From Mangrovimicrobium sp048323675 (lineage in GTDB: Bacteria; Pseudomonadota; Gammaproteobacteria; Pseudomonadales; Halieaceae): 64,000 bases of DNA. The notes under the pieces were generated by a model. That model was not told the DNA's origin and searched no databases. It was given only the letters and a program-made list of their open reading frames with translations. The translations under genes were made by a program, and so were the position numbers. Positions within the stretch are counted from its first letter, which is position 1. Each line of letters begins with the position of its first letter. The DNA is taken from contig NZ_JBLWFK010000002.1 in assembly GCF_048323675.1 (NCBI RefSeq), positions 1,054,001 to 1,118,000 on the forward strand. Reading direction: 5' to 3'. Below are positions 45,000-53,921 of this stretch, one piece after another.

Positions 45000-45785
45000 T
45001 CAGGGACGCAGGACCCAGCCGCCATCGACGTTGATGACCTGCCCGGTAATCCAGTCGCCCGCCTGCGAACAGAGCAACAACAGCGTGCCCACCAGTTCCT
45101 GCGGCGCGCCGCGCACCCGCATGGCCACGCTGGCCTGCAGGAACTGGATGAAAGGAGAATCGTCCGGCGTCAGTGTCTTGCCGGCGTCACTGGTGGTGTT
45201 GCCGGGCGCAATGGCATTGACGTTGATGTTCTCCGGCCCCAGCTGCCGCGCCAGGGTGGTGGTCAGGCCGACCAGCGCCAGCTTGCTGATACCGTAGATG
45301 GACTGGGCCGGGAATGCACCTCCGGATGACTGGTTGACGATCTTGCCGCCGCCGCGCTCGCGCATCAGCGGCACGATCGCCTGCACGCAGTTGAGCGCTC
45401 CGGTGACGTTCACGTCCATGATCCGGTTCCATTCCTCGAGCGGGATATCCACCGCGCTGGCCGAGCCCAGTTCCACCATCAGGGCGGCGTTGTTGACCAG
45501 GATGTCGACACCGCCGAATTCCGCCTTCGCAACGGCCGCCATCGCCTGCACCGACTGCGGCCTGGTGATATCGACCTCGACACCCAGCGCCCTGCCGCCG
45601 GCGGCGACGATCTCCTCGGCCACGGCGGCGGCTCCGGCCGCATTGAGGTCCGCCACCACGACGGCAGCGCCAGCGGCGGCCAGGCCCATGGCATAGGCCC
45701 GACCGATGCTGTTACCGCGCCCGCCGGCACCGGTGACCACGGCCACCTTGTCATTCAGTTGAAACTGGTCCAGTGAAAAATCCAT
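45000..45785 (-). CDS. SDR-family oxidoreductase
   Basis: This 261-residue short-chain dehydrogenase has the cofactor site VVTGAGGRGNSIG, NNAALMVELG, the catalytic Ser in VNQSSGGAF and YGISK (Tyr, Lys). The C-terminal ITGQVINVDGGWVLRP block is typical of classical SDRs. It is the last gene of a run of five minus-strand catabolic genes. The substrate is probably a secondary alcohol or ketone of the degraded compound. Confidence 0.9.
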   Translation of the reverse strand: MDFSLDQFQLNDKVAVVTGAGGRGNSIGRAYAMGLAAAGAAVVVADLNAAGAAAVAEEIVAAGGRALGVEVDITRPQSVQAMAAVAKAEFGGVDILVNNAALMVELGSASAVDIPLEEWNRIMDVNVTGALNCVQAIVPLMRERGGGKIVNQSSGGAFPAQSIYGISKLALVGLTTTLARQLGPENINVNAIAPGNTTSDAGKTLTPDDSPFIQFLQASVAMRVRGAPQELVGTLLLLCSQAGDWITGQVINVDGGWVLRP

Positions 45786-45830
45786 GCTGTATTCCTCCCG
45801 CGGATCGCGGTTTAAATGCCCGGGCGCGAG

Positions 45831-46631
45831 TTAGTCCGCCAGCGCCCTGTCGAGAAAGCTGTGCGCCGTGCGGCGCAAAATGTCGTAGTCTTCCTGCTCA
45901 CCGATCGTCTCACCCAGCAGGCGGACATCCTTGGCCAGCAACCTGGCGCCGTGCTCGAAGGCGGAGGGCTGCGGCATGCGCGCGCAGACCTCGAAGCCAA
46001 AACTGCGGCCGCTGCTGACCCGCACCAGGTCCGCCAGTGCAGCGCGGTCGATGCCGAGCGCCGCCGCGGTTTCCAGCGCATGCCAGGCGTTGGCAACATT
46101 GGCCGCCATCAGCGTGTTGTTGACCAGCTTGGCGGTCTGCCCCGCGCCGACATCGCCCAGGTGCACGATGGTGCCCGCGAACGTCTCCAGTACCGGTCGC
46201 ACTGCATCCACCGTGTTCTGCTCGCCACCGAGCATGACTGTCAACGTGCCATTGGCGGCACCCTCCCCGCCACCGCTGACCGGCGCATCGACCAGTGCAA
46301 TGCCCTGCTCCGCCGCTGTGCGGGCGAGTGCCTTACACAGTTCAGGGTGTACCGTGGCGTGAATCACCAGCACCCCACCCGGCGACATGCGTGGCAACAA
46401 CTGGTCGACCACCTGCCGCACACCCGCGTCGTCGACCACACAGATGGCGCAGTAATCCACCTGCTCACCCAGTTCACCCACGGAACTGGCGAAACTGGCT
46501 CCGCTGTCGCGAAAGGGCTCGAGTGTCTCTTCCCGCCGCGCCCACAGCACCACCTCCAGGCCCGCCTCGATCATCCGCCGTGCCATCGGCGCACCCTGGC
46601 TGCCAAGGCCGATAAAGCCGTATTTCTGCAT
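45831..46631 (-). CDS. 3-hydroxyisobutyrate-dehydrogenase-family NAD(P)-dependent oxidoreductase
   Basis: This 266-residue beta-hydroxyacid dehydrogenase has the N-terminal Rossmann site FIGLGSQGAPMARRM, the DAPVSGGGEGA substrate loop and GAGQTAKLVNNTL with the catalytic Lys. The ATG at 46631 fits the family start; the longer frame would overlap the SDR gene upstream. It lies between two SDR genes in the same orientation, consistent with successive oxidation steps. Confidence 0.9.
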   Translation of the reverse strand: MQKYGFIGLGSQGAPMARRMIEAGLEVVLWARREETLEPFRDSGASFASSVGELGEQVDYCAICVVDDAGVRQVVDQLLPRMSPGGVLVIHATVHPELCKALARTAAEQGIALVDAPVSGGGEGAANGTLTVMLGGEQNTVDAVRPVLETFAGTIVHLGDVGAGQTAKLVNNTLMAANVANAWHALETAAALGIDRAALADLVRVSSGRSFGFEVCARMPQPSAFEHGARLLAKDVRLLGETIGEQEDYDILRRTAHSFLDRALAD

Positions 46632-46641
46632 GGAAACCCCC

Positions 46642-47403
46642 TTAGCCCGCAGTAATGCCCTTGTCGATGGTAATGCAGGCGCCGTGGTAACCGCGGCCCG
46701 CACCGGAAGCCAGCGTCAGCACCGCCTCCGCCACGTCTTCCACTTCCACCAGCCCGCGCAAGCCGCTGTAGCGCTTGATCAGTTCGTAATCCACGCCTTC
46801 AGGCATCGTCATGTTGTTGGCGATATTGGTCATCATGCCGCCCGGCGCCACCGCGTTGAAGCGGATCGTCTTGTGCACGTACTCCATCGCCAGCGCCCTG
46901 GTCAGCTGCAACAGGCCCGCCTTGCTGGCGCAGTAGGCGCCGGCATAGGCCTCGCCGACAAACGCCGCCGTCGACGTCACGTTCACCACCGCGCCGTTGC
47001 TTTCGAGCAGGTGCGGAATCGCCGCCTGTATCGCAAAAAACGGCCCGTTGAGGTTGATATCAATCACCCGCGTCCACTGCTCCGCCGGCATCTCGTGGGC
47101 GTTACACATGATGATGATCCCCGCGACGTTACACAGGGCATCCAGCCGCCCGTATGCCGCCACGGTGTTATCCACCGCGCTCACCACCTGCTCCCGCTGG
47201 GCCATGTCGACCACCTGGGTAAAGACCTTCACACCGAGTTCGCGGGCTTCTGCGGCGGTGATTTCAAGCCCTTCGGCGTTGATATCCACGATGCCGAGAT
47301 CGGCACCGGCCGCGGCCAGTTTCAGTGCGGTTGCCTTACCGAGGCCGGATGCGGCGCCGGTGACAAGGGCGGCTTTGCCTTGCATGTTTTTCAAGTTGCT
47401 CAT
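46642..47403 (-). CDS. SDR-family oxidoreductase
   Basis: This 253-residue classical SDR has LVTGAASGLGKATALKLA, CNVAGIIIM, the catalytic Ser in VNVTSTAAFVG and YCASK (Tyr, Lys). The start at 47403 has a GGA-rich site; the open frame upstream to 47559 runs through a palindromic element and is not coding. Ten base pairs separate it from the next gene, so the two are probably co-transcribed. Confidence 0.92.
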   Translation of the reverse strand: MSNLKNMQGKAALVTGAASGLGKATALKLAAAGADLGIVDINAEGLEITAAEARELGVKVFTQVVDMAQREQVVSAVDNTVAAYGRLDALCNVAGIIIMCNAHEMPAEQWTRVIDINLNGPFFAIQAAIPHLLESNGAVVNVTSTAAFVGEAYAGAYCASKAGLLQLTRALAMEYVHKTIRFNAVAPGGMMTNIANNMTMPEGVDYELIKRYSGLRGLVEVEDVAEAVLTLASGAGRGYHGACITIDKGITAG

Positions 47404-47445
47404 ATTTTTTCCACTGTAACGGTAGTAGTTCCGAGTTTGGTCGCA

Positions 47446-47568
47446 GGAGCTGGGCCGGCCATAGCGCCTACTGGAACACGCCAAAAAGCGCACATCCATG
47501 TGCAAGCTCGGGTGGCGACATCCATGTCGCCACACGGTTCCAGTAGGCGCTATGGCCAACCCAACTCC
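47446..47568 (+). repeat. palindromic element B
   Basis: The arms 47457-47476 and 47538-47557 are perfect 20-bp reverse complements. Pairing continues outwards to 47446 and 47568 with three mismatches, which would be G-U pairs in an RNA copied from the minus-strand direction. The 61-bp core (47477-47537) has two perfect hairpins, GCACAT/ATGTGC and GTGGCGACAT/ATGTCGCCAC, each with a CC loop. It lies 43 bp upstream of the SDR start, within the presumed operon leader. Confidence 0.9.
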
Positions 47569-47601
47569 TCTGGTTCAGTGGCACCCATGCGAATGGAATG
47601 C

Positions 47602-48387
47602 TCAGTCTTCGTAGGGTTTTCCCTCGGCAATCAACTTGCCCATTTCAAACACCGCGCCCTGGATCACCGAGGCCTTTGGCCAGCCGCCGTGGATGGCGTA
47701 CTGCAGGACGTATTCGTGCATTTCTTCCATCGTCGCGTTACCACTGCGCATCGCCGCATAGGTGTGGGTGCGAATGGGAATGCGGGCGGATGATTCGGCC
47801 ACGCCCACCAGGGTTATCCAGCGTCGGGAGCGCTGGTCGAGACCCGGGCGCGTCCACATTTCCCCGAAGACGAAGTTCAGGATCCCGCCTTCGAAATACG
47901 GGGTTACCGGCGGTGGCGGCGGGAAAATCATCACAGCGTCGAAATTCTCATGCCCTTCTTTGAGGCGCTGCTCGGGGTCCCATACTTCACCGCGAATGAG
48001 CGGGATTTCGGTATCCTCGATACCGAGCGCAGCTGCCGCGCGGGTCGCCGCCTCGTCGATGGCCGTGCCGCGGGACCAGCCGGCATAAACCGCGAGATGG
48101 AGCGCCGCTTCGCGTACCTCGGCGAGAGTGATTGCGCCGCTGGCGATGCCACCGCGGATATAACCTTCAACAATCGACTGGGCCCCGGTCTCGCAGGCCG
48201 CACCGGCGATGGAAATCCAGTAGCGGGAGCGGGTATCGAGGCCGGGGCGGTTCCAGACCTCGGCAAAAATGTAGTCGCGCCAGGAGGACTGCAGCAGAGT
48301 TGCCGGTTCCTGCGCGGGGGCGCCGAGGCGCTCGGCCTGGATCTGGCTGCCGCGCTCGCTGCGCTCCGTGGGGTCGAGTAGAGTCAT
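47602..48387 (-). CDS. carboxymuconolactone-decarboxylase-family protein (two CMD repeats)
   Basis: This 261-residue all-helical protein contains two CMD domains (about 40-125 and 165-250) with the repeated pattern WNRPGLDTRSRYWISIAGA and WTRPGLDQRSRRWITLVGV. Such tandem proteins occur in aromatic and terpenoid degradation clusters; some are peroxidase-like and others decarboxylate lactones. It lacks the CxxC motif of AhpD, so alkylhydroperoxidase activity is less likely. It is in the catabolic gene run. Confidence 0.85.
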   Translation of the reverse strand: MTLLDPTERSERGSQIQAERLGAPAQEPATLLQSSWRDYIFAEVWNRPGLDTRSRYWISIAGAACETGAQSIVEGYIRGGIASGAITLAEVREAALHLAVYAGWSRGTAIDEAATRAAAALGIEDTEIPLIRGEVWDPEQRLKEGHENFDAVMIFPPPPPVTPYFEGGILNFVFGEMWTRPGLDQRSRRWITLVGVAESSARIPIRTHTYAAMRSGNATMEEMHEYVLQYAIHGGWPKASVIQGAVFEMGKLIAEGKPYED

Positions 48388-48438
48388 CGCGTTTTCATCC
48401 TCTTGTTGTTATTGCAATCGCCGCTTCCGGCAGGGCAT

Positions 48439-49917
48439 TTATTGCGGGGCTTTCAGGTTCATCCACACATTGCGGGTCTGCAGGAATTCCAGCAGGCCCT
48501 GTTCGCCGCCGAGCCGGCCAAAGCCGCTCTGTTTCATGCCGCCGAAGGGCGCGAAGGGCTGCATGCCCTCGCCGGAGGCGTTGACGTGAATCATGCCCGC
48601 CTGCATCTGGTTGGCGACACTGTGGGCCCGACGCAGGTCACGGGTATGAATGTAGGCGCCGAGGCCGTAATCGGTGCCGTTGGCCAGGGCGATCGCCTCT
48701 TCCTCGCTGTCGAAAGGCGTCACCGCCAATACGGGGCCAAACACTTCGTGCCGGGACAGTGAACTGGCCGGGTCGACATCGGCAATAATGGTGAGCGGCA
48801 GGTAGAATCCGTCGGCGTACTCACCGTCCAGGCGCTGGCCGCCGGTCAGTACCCGTGCGCCCTCCTCCCGCGCCTTGCCGACAATGCCGAGGATGCGCTG
48901 CACCGAGGCCTCGGAAATCACCGGCCCCATCACCGTACCCGGGTCCAGCGGGTCGCCCACCGGGATATGCCCGGCGATCTGCTGCATGACCGCGAGGTAC
49001 TGGTCATAGATGGAACGCTGCACCAGCACGCGGGTGCCGTTGACGCAACCCTGTCCGCTGACGCTGATCGCGCCGCTCAGGCCCATTTGCCCGGCCTGCG
49101 CGAGGTCAGCATCCTCGAACACGATCACCGCGGACTTGCCGCCGAGTTCCAGGCAACAGGGTGTCAGGTTTTCCGCGGCGGACTGCAGGACCTTGCGCGC
49201 GGTGCCGCCGCTGCCGATAAATGCCACCTTGTCGACATCTGCGTGGCCGACAATCGCCGCCCCGACCTCGGGGCCGCCAGCGAGCATATTGACCACGCCG
49301 GGCGGGAAACCGGCTTCGAGGAACAGTTCGCCCATGCGCATGACCGAATACGGCGCCAGCTCGGGGGCCTTGATCACCACGCAGTTGCCGGCGGCCAGCA
49401 CCGGCGCCAGCAGCATGGCGGCGGCGAAGACCGGGCCGTTCCAGGGAATCACCGCGCCGACTACGCCATAGGGTTCGTAGTCGACGTAATTGTGGGCCGG
49501 GTTGTTCCAGGCGCTGAGGGTCTGCCCGCGCAGCTTGTCCGCCCAGCCGGCGTAGTACTCGAAACGCTGGGCGGCCACCATCGGCGCGTAGCCGGCCATC
49601 ATCACCGGCGACCCGTTGCCCAGGGTCTCCAGCGCGGCCAGCTCCTGCGCGTGCTGTTTCAACACAGCGGCGTAGCGCAGCAGCAGGTCCCGGCGCGCGT
49701 CGCCGTTCATGGCCCGCCAGGCGGGCTGGGCCGCGCGGGCCGCGGCAACTGCAGCATCGACATCGGCAGCGCCGGCCCCGGCAACTTCGCCGGTGGGCTG
49801 GCCATTGGCCGGGTACAGGTGGCAGAACATCGCTCCCGACCCGCTTTGCCTGGGCTCGTCGCCCACGATTACCGGGTGGCGGGGCAAAACGGAACGGTCT
49901 GGCAATTCAAAACCCAT
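48439..49917 (-). CDS. NAD(P)-dependent aldehyde dehydrogenase
   Basis: This 492-residue ALDH has the oxyanion Asn160 in VIPWNGPVF, the cofactor loop FIGSGGTA, general base Glu257 in LELGGKS and nucleophile Cys291 in SGQGCVNGT. A Gln precedes the usual GxxC pattern, as in several catabolic ALDHs. It is the first gene of the minus-strand catabolic run, directly facing the GntR regulator across an AT-rich palindromic operator region. Confidence 0.93.
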   Translation of the reverse strand: MGFELPDRSVLPRHPVIVGDEPRQSGSGAMFCHLYPANGQPTGEVAGAGAADVDAAVAAARAAQPAWRAMNGDARRDLLLRYAAVLKQHAQELAALETLGNGSPVMMAGYAPMVAAQRFEYYAGWADKLRGQTLSAWNNPAHNYVDYEPYGVVGAVIPWNGPVFAAAMLLAPVLAAGNCVVIKAPELAPYSVMRMGELFLEAGFPPGVVNMLAGGPEVGAAIVGHADVDKVAFIGSGGTARKVLQSAAENLTPCCLELGGKSAVIVFEDADLAQAGQMGLSGAISVSGQGCVNGTRVLVQRSIYDQYLAVMQQIAGHIPVGDPLDPGTVMGPVISEASVQRILGIVGKAREEGARVLTGGQRLDGEYADGFYLPLTIIADVDPASSLSRHEVFGPVLAVTPFDSEEEAIALANGTDYGLGAYIHTRDLRRAHSVANQMQAGMIHVNASGEGMQPFAPFGGMKQSGFGRLGGEQGLLEFLQTRNVWMNLKAPQ

Positions 49918-50000
49918 GGTAGAGACTCCTCGGCTTGCGGGGCAGACAGGCGCGACACCATGAGGCGCCTTGATTCACTGTCATCAACACATAATTATAT

Positions 50001-50033
50001 GCATATTATTAATCTATATATCATTAATAATGC
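50001..50033. promoter_or_regulatory. AT-rich palindromic operator between ALDH and GntR genes
   Basis: ATTATTAAT (50005-50013) and ATTAATAAT (50023-50031) are perfect reverse complements with a 9-bp spacer. Flanking GC at both ends extends the symmetry imperfectly. It lies in the strikingly AT-rich divergent region 49918-50123 and is a good candidate binding site for the GntR regulator and for both promoters. Confidence 0.6.
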
Positions 50034-50123
50034 GTTATAATCGGCAATGATCAGTATTTATATATATTTAATTAGCGAGGTCAAGTCTCGATCGCGGCCC
50101 CTAATCGAACCCAGGAACAGTCA

Positions 50124-50810
50124 ATGAGCAACGCCGGGAATCGCAAGCAGCCTCTGGTACAGGAAACGGCAAATCGCCTGCGCGAGTTGAGCCTCGCCAG
50201 CGAGCCGGGTGCCCGGCTGGGCTCCCTGGCCGAGATGGCCGGGCAGTTCGATGTGGGCATCGTGACGGTGCAGCAGGCCGCACGCATCCTGGAGCACGAG
50301 GGCCTGCTCAAAGTGAAGCGCGGCCCCGGCGGCGGCTATTCCGCCGCCCGCCCGGACGACGCCGCGCTGGAGCGGGCCTTCGCCACCTACATGCGGGTCC
50401 ACGACATCAACCACCGCGAGGCCTTCGAACTGGCAGTCATGCTGGACTGCGAGATCATCCAGACCGCGGCCCGGGAAATCGATGAATCCGCTCTCCCGCA
50501 GATTCACAGCCTGCTGGCCCGACTGGACACCTGCGCAGACATCGAGGACTGCGTCGATTTCGAGATCCGCTTCCGCGAAACCCTGCTGGGGCTGTTCGAA
50601 CAACCGCTGCTGGAGCTGCTGGCCAAGGTGGCCATGCAGATGTACCGGGAGGAAGGCCAGTCACCGATGTTCGAGGGCGACTTCGATTTCGAGGGCTGGC
50701 GCATCGGCCGCCGGCGCATCCTCGAGGCGATCCTCGCGCGCGACGGGGAACTGGCGGGCTTTGAAGCCCAGCGCTACCGGCAGATGGCGCAGGGCTGGCT
50801 GAAGGGCTGA
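50124..50810 (+). CDS. GntR/FadR-family (FCD) transcriptional regulator
   Basis: This 228-residue protein has an N-terminal winged helix (about 8-75: GSLAEMAGQFDVGIVTVQQAARILE, then VKRGPGGGY) and a C-terminal all-helical FCD ligand domain. It is divergent from the aldehyde dehydrogenase and probably represses the catabolic run in the absence of an organic-acid inducer. An AGGA site precedes the ATG. Confidence 0.9.
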   Translation: MSNAGNRKQPLVQETANRLRELSLASEPGARLGSLAEMAGQFDVGIVTVQQAARILEHEGLLKVKRGPGGGYSAARPDDAALERAFATYMRVHDINHREAFELAVMLDCEIIQTAAREIDESALPQIHSLLARLDTCADIEDCVDFEIRFRETLLGLFEQPLLELLAKVAMQMYREEGQSPMFEGDFDFEGWRIGRRRILEAILARDGELAGFEAQRYRQMAQGWLKG

Positions 50811-50913
50811 GTCTGCGCGCATTGCCCGCGACAAGGGCACCGCTCCCTACACGCAGGCGGGCAAAGCTGATAGTGTTAGCGGCTTGTTTTCCCGACCCGA
50901 CAACGCCGCGATT

Positions 50914-53496
50914 TTGAACCAGAAAGCCGTCACCCCCGACACTTCCGGGCACACGCCCATGATGGTGCAGTACCTGGCCATCAAGGCCCAGCACCCCCAC
51001 GACCTCGTGTTCTACCGCATGGGGGACTTCTACGAGGTGTTCTACGAGGACGCGAAGCGCGCGGCGGATGTGCTGGACATCACCCTGACCGCCCGGGGCA
51101 AATCCAACGGCGAGCCGATCCCCATGGCCGGCGTGCCCTACCACGCGGCGGAGGGCTACCTGGCGCGACTGGTGAAGGCCGGCATATCCGTGGCCATCGC
51201 CGAACAGATCGGCGACCCGGCCACCAGTAAGGGGCCGGTGGAGCGCAAGGTGGTGCGGGTGGTCACGCCGGGTACCCTGTCCGACGAGGCCCTGCTCGAC
51301 GAGCGCTCGGACAGCCTGCTGCTGGCGGTCAACCAGCGTGGCGAGCGCTTCGGCCTCGCCTACCTCGACCTGGCCAGTGGCCGCTTCCGGGTGCAGGAGT
51401 TGGCCGGCGAGGAAGCGCTGGCCGGCGAACTGCAGCGCCTCGACCCGGCGGAAACCCTGTACCGCGACAGCATCGGCCTGCCGCTGGTGTCCGGGCGCCG
51501 CGGCGCCCGGGCGCAGGCGGAATGGGAGTTCGACACCGAGGCTGCCCAGCGCGCCCTCAATACCCAGTTCCAGACCCACGACCTCGCCGGCTTCGGCTGC
51601 GACGGACTCGACCTCGCTATCGGCGCCGCCGGCTGCCTGCTGCAGTACGTGAAAGACACCCAGCGCAGCAGCCTGCCGCACATTCGCGGCCTCAGCCACG
51701 AGCGCCGCGAGGACAGCGTCATCCTCGACGCCGCGACCCGGCGCAACCTGGAGATCGACCTCAACCTCGGCGGCGGCGAGAGCAACACCCTCTACGCGGT
51801 GCTCGACGAAACCGTCACGGCCATGGGCGGTCGCCTGCTGCGGCGCTGGCTGCACCGGCCGCTGACTGACGTCGACGTTCTAAAGGCCCGGCTCGATGCC
51901 CTCGACGCACTGTGCGCAAACTACCAGTTCGAACCGGTGCGCGGTGCCCTGAAACCCATCGGCGACATGGAGCGTATCCTCGCCCGGGTGGCCCTGCGCT
52001 CGGCGCGCCCGCGGGACCTGACCCGCCTGCGCGCCTCGCTGGCGGCCCTGCCTGAGCTGCGCCGCCAACTGGCCGGCGCGCGCAGCGAATTGCTCGATGG
52101 GCTCTCCCGACAGGCCGGGGAGTTCCCGGAACTGGTCGAGCTGCTGGACAAGGCCATCATCGACAACCCGCCGGTGGTGATCCGCGACGGCGGCGTGATT
52201 GCCCAGGGCTACGACGCCGAACTGGACGAGCTGCGCGCAATCAGTACCGGCGCCGCCGACGTCCTCGTGGATATCGAAAAACGGGAGCGGGAAGCCACCG
52301 GCATCTCCAGCCTGAAGGTGGGCTACAACCGGGTTCACGGCTACTACATCGAAATCAGCAAGGGCCAGTCGGACCGCGCCCCGGCGGAATACATGCGCCG
52401 GCAGACCCTGAAGAACGCCGAGCGCTTCATCACCCCGGAACTGAAGACCTTCGAGGACAAGGCGCTGTCCAGCAAGAGCCGCGCCCTCACCCGGGAAAAG
52501 GCCCTCTACGAGGCGTTGATCGAACGTCTCAACGAGGACCTCGCGCCCCTGCAGGATTGTGCCGCAGCAGTATCCGAACTGGACGTCCTGGCCTGCCTGG
52601 CCGAGCGCGCCATGAGCCTGCGCCTGTGCCGGCCGCAGTTCGTCGACGAGCCCGTGTTCGAAATCAGCGAGGGCCGTCACCTGGTGGTCGAACAGGTGCT
52701 GGAGGAGCCTTTCATCGCCAACGACACCCTGCTTGACGATTCGCGCCGGATGCTGCTGATCACCGGCCCCAACATGGGCGGTAAATCGACCTACATGCGG
52801 CAGAACGCGGTGATCGCCCTGCTCGCCCACATCGGCAGCTTCGTACCGGCAAGCGCGGCCCGCATGGCGCCCCTGGACCGCATCTTCACCCGCATCGGCT
52901 CCTCTGACGACCTCGCCTCGGGCCGTTCGACTTTCATGGTGGAGATGACCGAGACCGCCAACATCCTGCACAACGCCACGCCACGCTCGCTGGTGCTGAT
53001 GGACGAGGTCGGCCGCGGCACCAGCACCTTCGACGGCCTCTCTCTGGCCTGGGCGGCGGCGGTGGAACTGGCCCGCGAGGTCCGTGCCTTCACCCTCTTC
53101 GCCACCCACTATTTCGAACTCACCGCGCTGCCCGAATCCTGCCCGGGCATGGTCAACGTGCACCTGGACGCCACCGAGCACCAGGACCACGTGGTGTTCC
53201 TGCACCACATCCAGGAGGGCCCGGCCAACCGCAGTTTCGGCCTGCAGGTGGCGAAGCTGGCGGGAATTCCGCCGCGGGTGCTTGAAGCTGCCGCTGCCCG
53301 GCTGAAAGAACTGGAGGCCGGTGGTTCCGGCGCCCCTGTTGCGGTTGCGGTAACACCGCCCCCCTCTCCCCAGGCCGACCTGTTCAGCGCCCCGGCGCCG
53401 CATCCCGCCACTGAGGCGCTGCAGGAACTGGATATCGACGATCTCAGTCCGCGGCAGGCGCTCGAGGCGCTGTATCGCCTGAAGGAATTGCTGTAA
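50914..53496 (+). CDS. mutS: DNA mismatch repair protein MutS
   Basis: This protein of about 860 residues recognises mismatches. The mismatch-binding FYRMGDFYEVFYEDA motif (Phe and Glu), the Walker A TGPNMGGKSTYMRQ, Walker B LVLMDEVGRGTST and the C-terminal helix region are intact. The frame opens at a TTG at 50884; alignment with E. coli MutS favours a start near the TTG at 50914, just before HTPMM. Neither start has a clear ribosome-binding site. It is followed by two palindromic elements and fdxA, the order also seen in Pseudomonas. Confidence 0.94.
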   Translation: MNQKAVTPDTSGHTPMMVQYLAIKAQHPHDLVFYRMGDFYEVFYEDAKRAADVLDITLTARGKSNGEPIPMAGVPYHAAEGYLARLVKAGISVAIAEQIGDPATSKGPVERKVVRVVTPGTLSDEALLDERSDSLLLAVNQRGERFGLAYLDLASGRFRVQELAGEEALAGELQRLDPAETLYRDSIGLPLVSGRRGARAQAEWEFDTEAAQRALNTQFQTHDLAGFGCDGLDLAIGAAGCLLQYVKDTQRSSLPHIRGLSHERREDSVILDAATRRNLEIDLNLGGGESNTLYAVLDETVTAMGGRLLRRWLHRPLTDVDVLKARLDALDALCANYQFEPVRGALKPIGDMERILARVALRSARPRDLTRLRASLAALPELRRQLAGARSELLDGLSRQAGEFPELVELLDKAIIDNPPVVIRDGGVIAQGYDAELDELRAISTGAADVLVDIEKREREATGISSLKVGYNRVHGYYIEISKGQSDRAPAEYMRRQTLKNAERFITPELKTFEDKALSSKSRALTREKALYEALIERLNEDLAPLQDCAAAVSELDVLACLAERAMSLRLCRPQFVDEPVFEISEGRHLVVEQVLEEPFIANDTLLDDSRRMLLITGPNMGGKSTYMRQNAVIALLAHIGSFVPASAARMAPLDRIFTRIGSSDDLASGRSTFMVEMTETANILHNATPRSLVLMDEVGRGTSTFDGLSLAWAAAVELAREVRAFTLFATHYFELTALPESCPGMVNVHLDATEHQDHVVFLHHIQEGPANRSFGLQVAKLAGIPPRVLEAAAARLKELEAGGSGAPVAVAVTPPPSPQADLFSAPAPHPATEALQELDIDDLSPRQALEALYRLKELL

Positions 53497-53547
53497 CGAT
53501 CCGGGTACAGTTTGCCTCACGCGAGATTTACGGTGGGGCACTTCGAA

Positions 53548-53670
53548 CGCCGAGCGCGATCCGGAACTTCCCCACTGGAACACGCCAAAAAGCGCACGTC
53601 CGTGTGCAGGCTCGGGTGGCGACGTCCTGTCGCCACACGGTTCCGGTGGGGAAGTTCCGGCTCACACTCT
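53548..53670 (+). repeat. palindromic element C
   Basis: The arms 53561-53580 and 53641-53660 pair over 20 bp with one mismatch. The core 53581-53640 is the family core with hairpins GCGCAC/GTGTGC and GTGGCGAC/GTCGCCAC. The outer flanks CGCCGAGCGCG (53548-53558) and CACACTCT (53663-53670) are shared with element D. Confidence 0.9.
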
Positions 53671-53797
53671 CCCTGTGGAGCAAGATTTGGAACAGATGCT
53701 CCGAATCGTTCAGCCGTCCCGGGAAGTGCCAGTTAGCCTGACCGGTAATAAGAGCCAAAAGAACCAGAGGCAGGAACGGGAATCATGCTCCGAAGGT

Positions 53798-53921
53798 AGA
53801 GTGTGGGGCAGACATTGCCTGCTGGAACCGTGTGGCGACATGGATGTCGCTACCCGAGCCTGCACAGGGATGTGCGCTTTTTGGCGTGTTCCAGCAGGCA
53901 ATGTCTGTCCCGCGCTCGGCG
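53798..53921 (-). repeat. palindromic element D (inverted relative to C)
   Basis: The arms 53809-53827 and 53889-53907 are perfect 19-bp reverse complements. The core 53828-53888 is the family core read on the minus strand. The outer flanks (AGAGTGTG 53798-53805 and CGCGCTCGGCG 53911-53921) are those of element C in reverse complement, while the arms between flank and core differ from C. Confidence 0.9.

Noticed and set aside
47404..47559. N-terminal extension of the SDR gene at 46642-47403
   Set aside because: The frame runs through palindromic element B; the SDR nucleotide-binding motif begins shortly after the ATG at 47403.
39532..53921. Palindromic elements as ordinary intrinsic terminators
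   Set aside because: The arms are 19-24 bp, there are no T-runs, a 60-bp conserved core fills the loop, and element A lies between divergent promoters where no terminator is expected.
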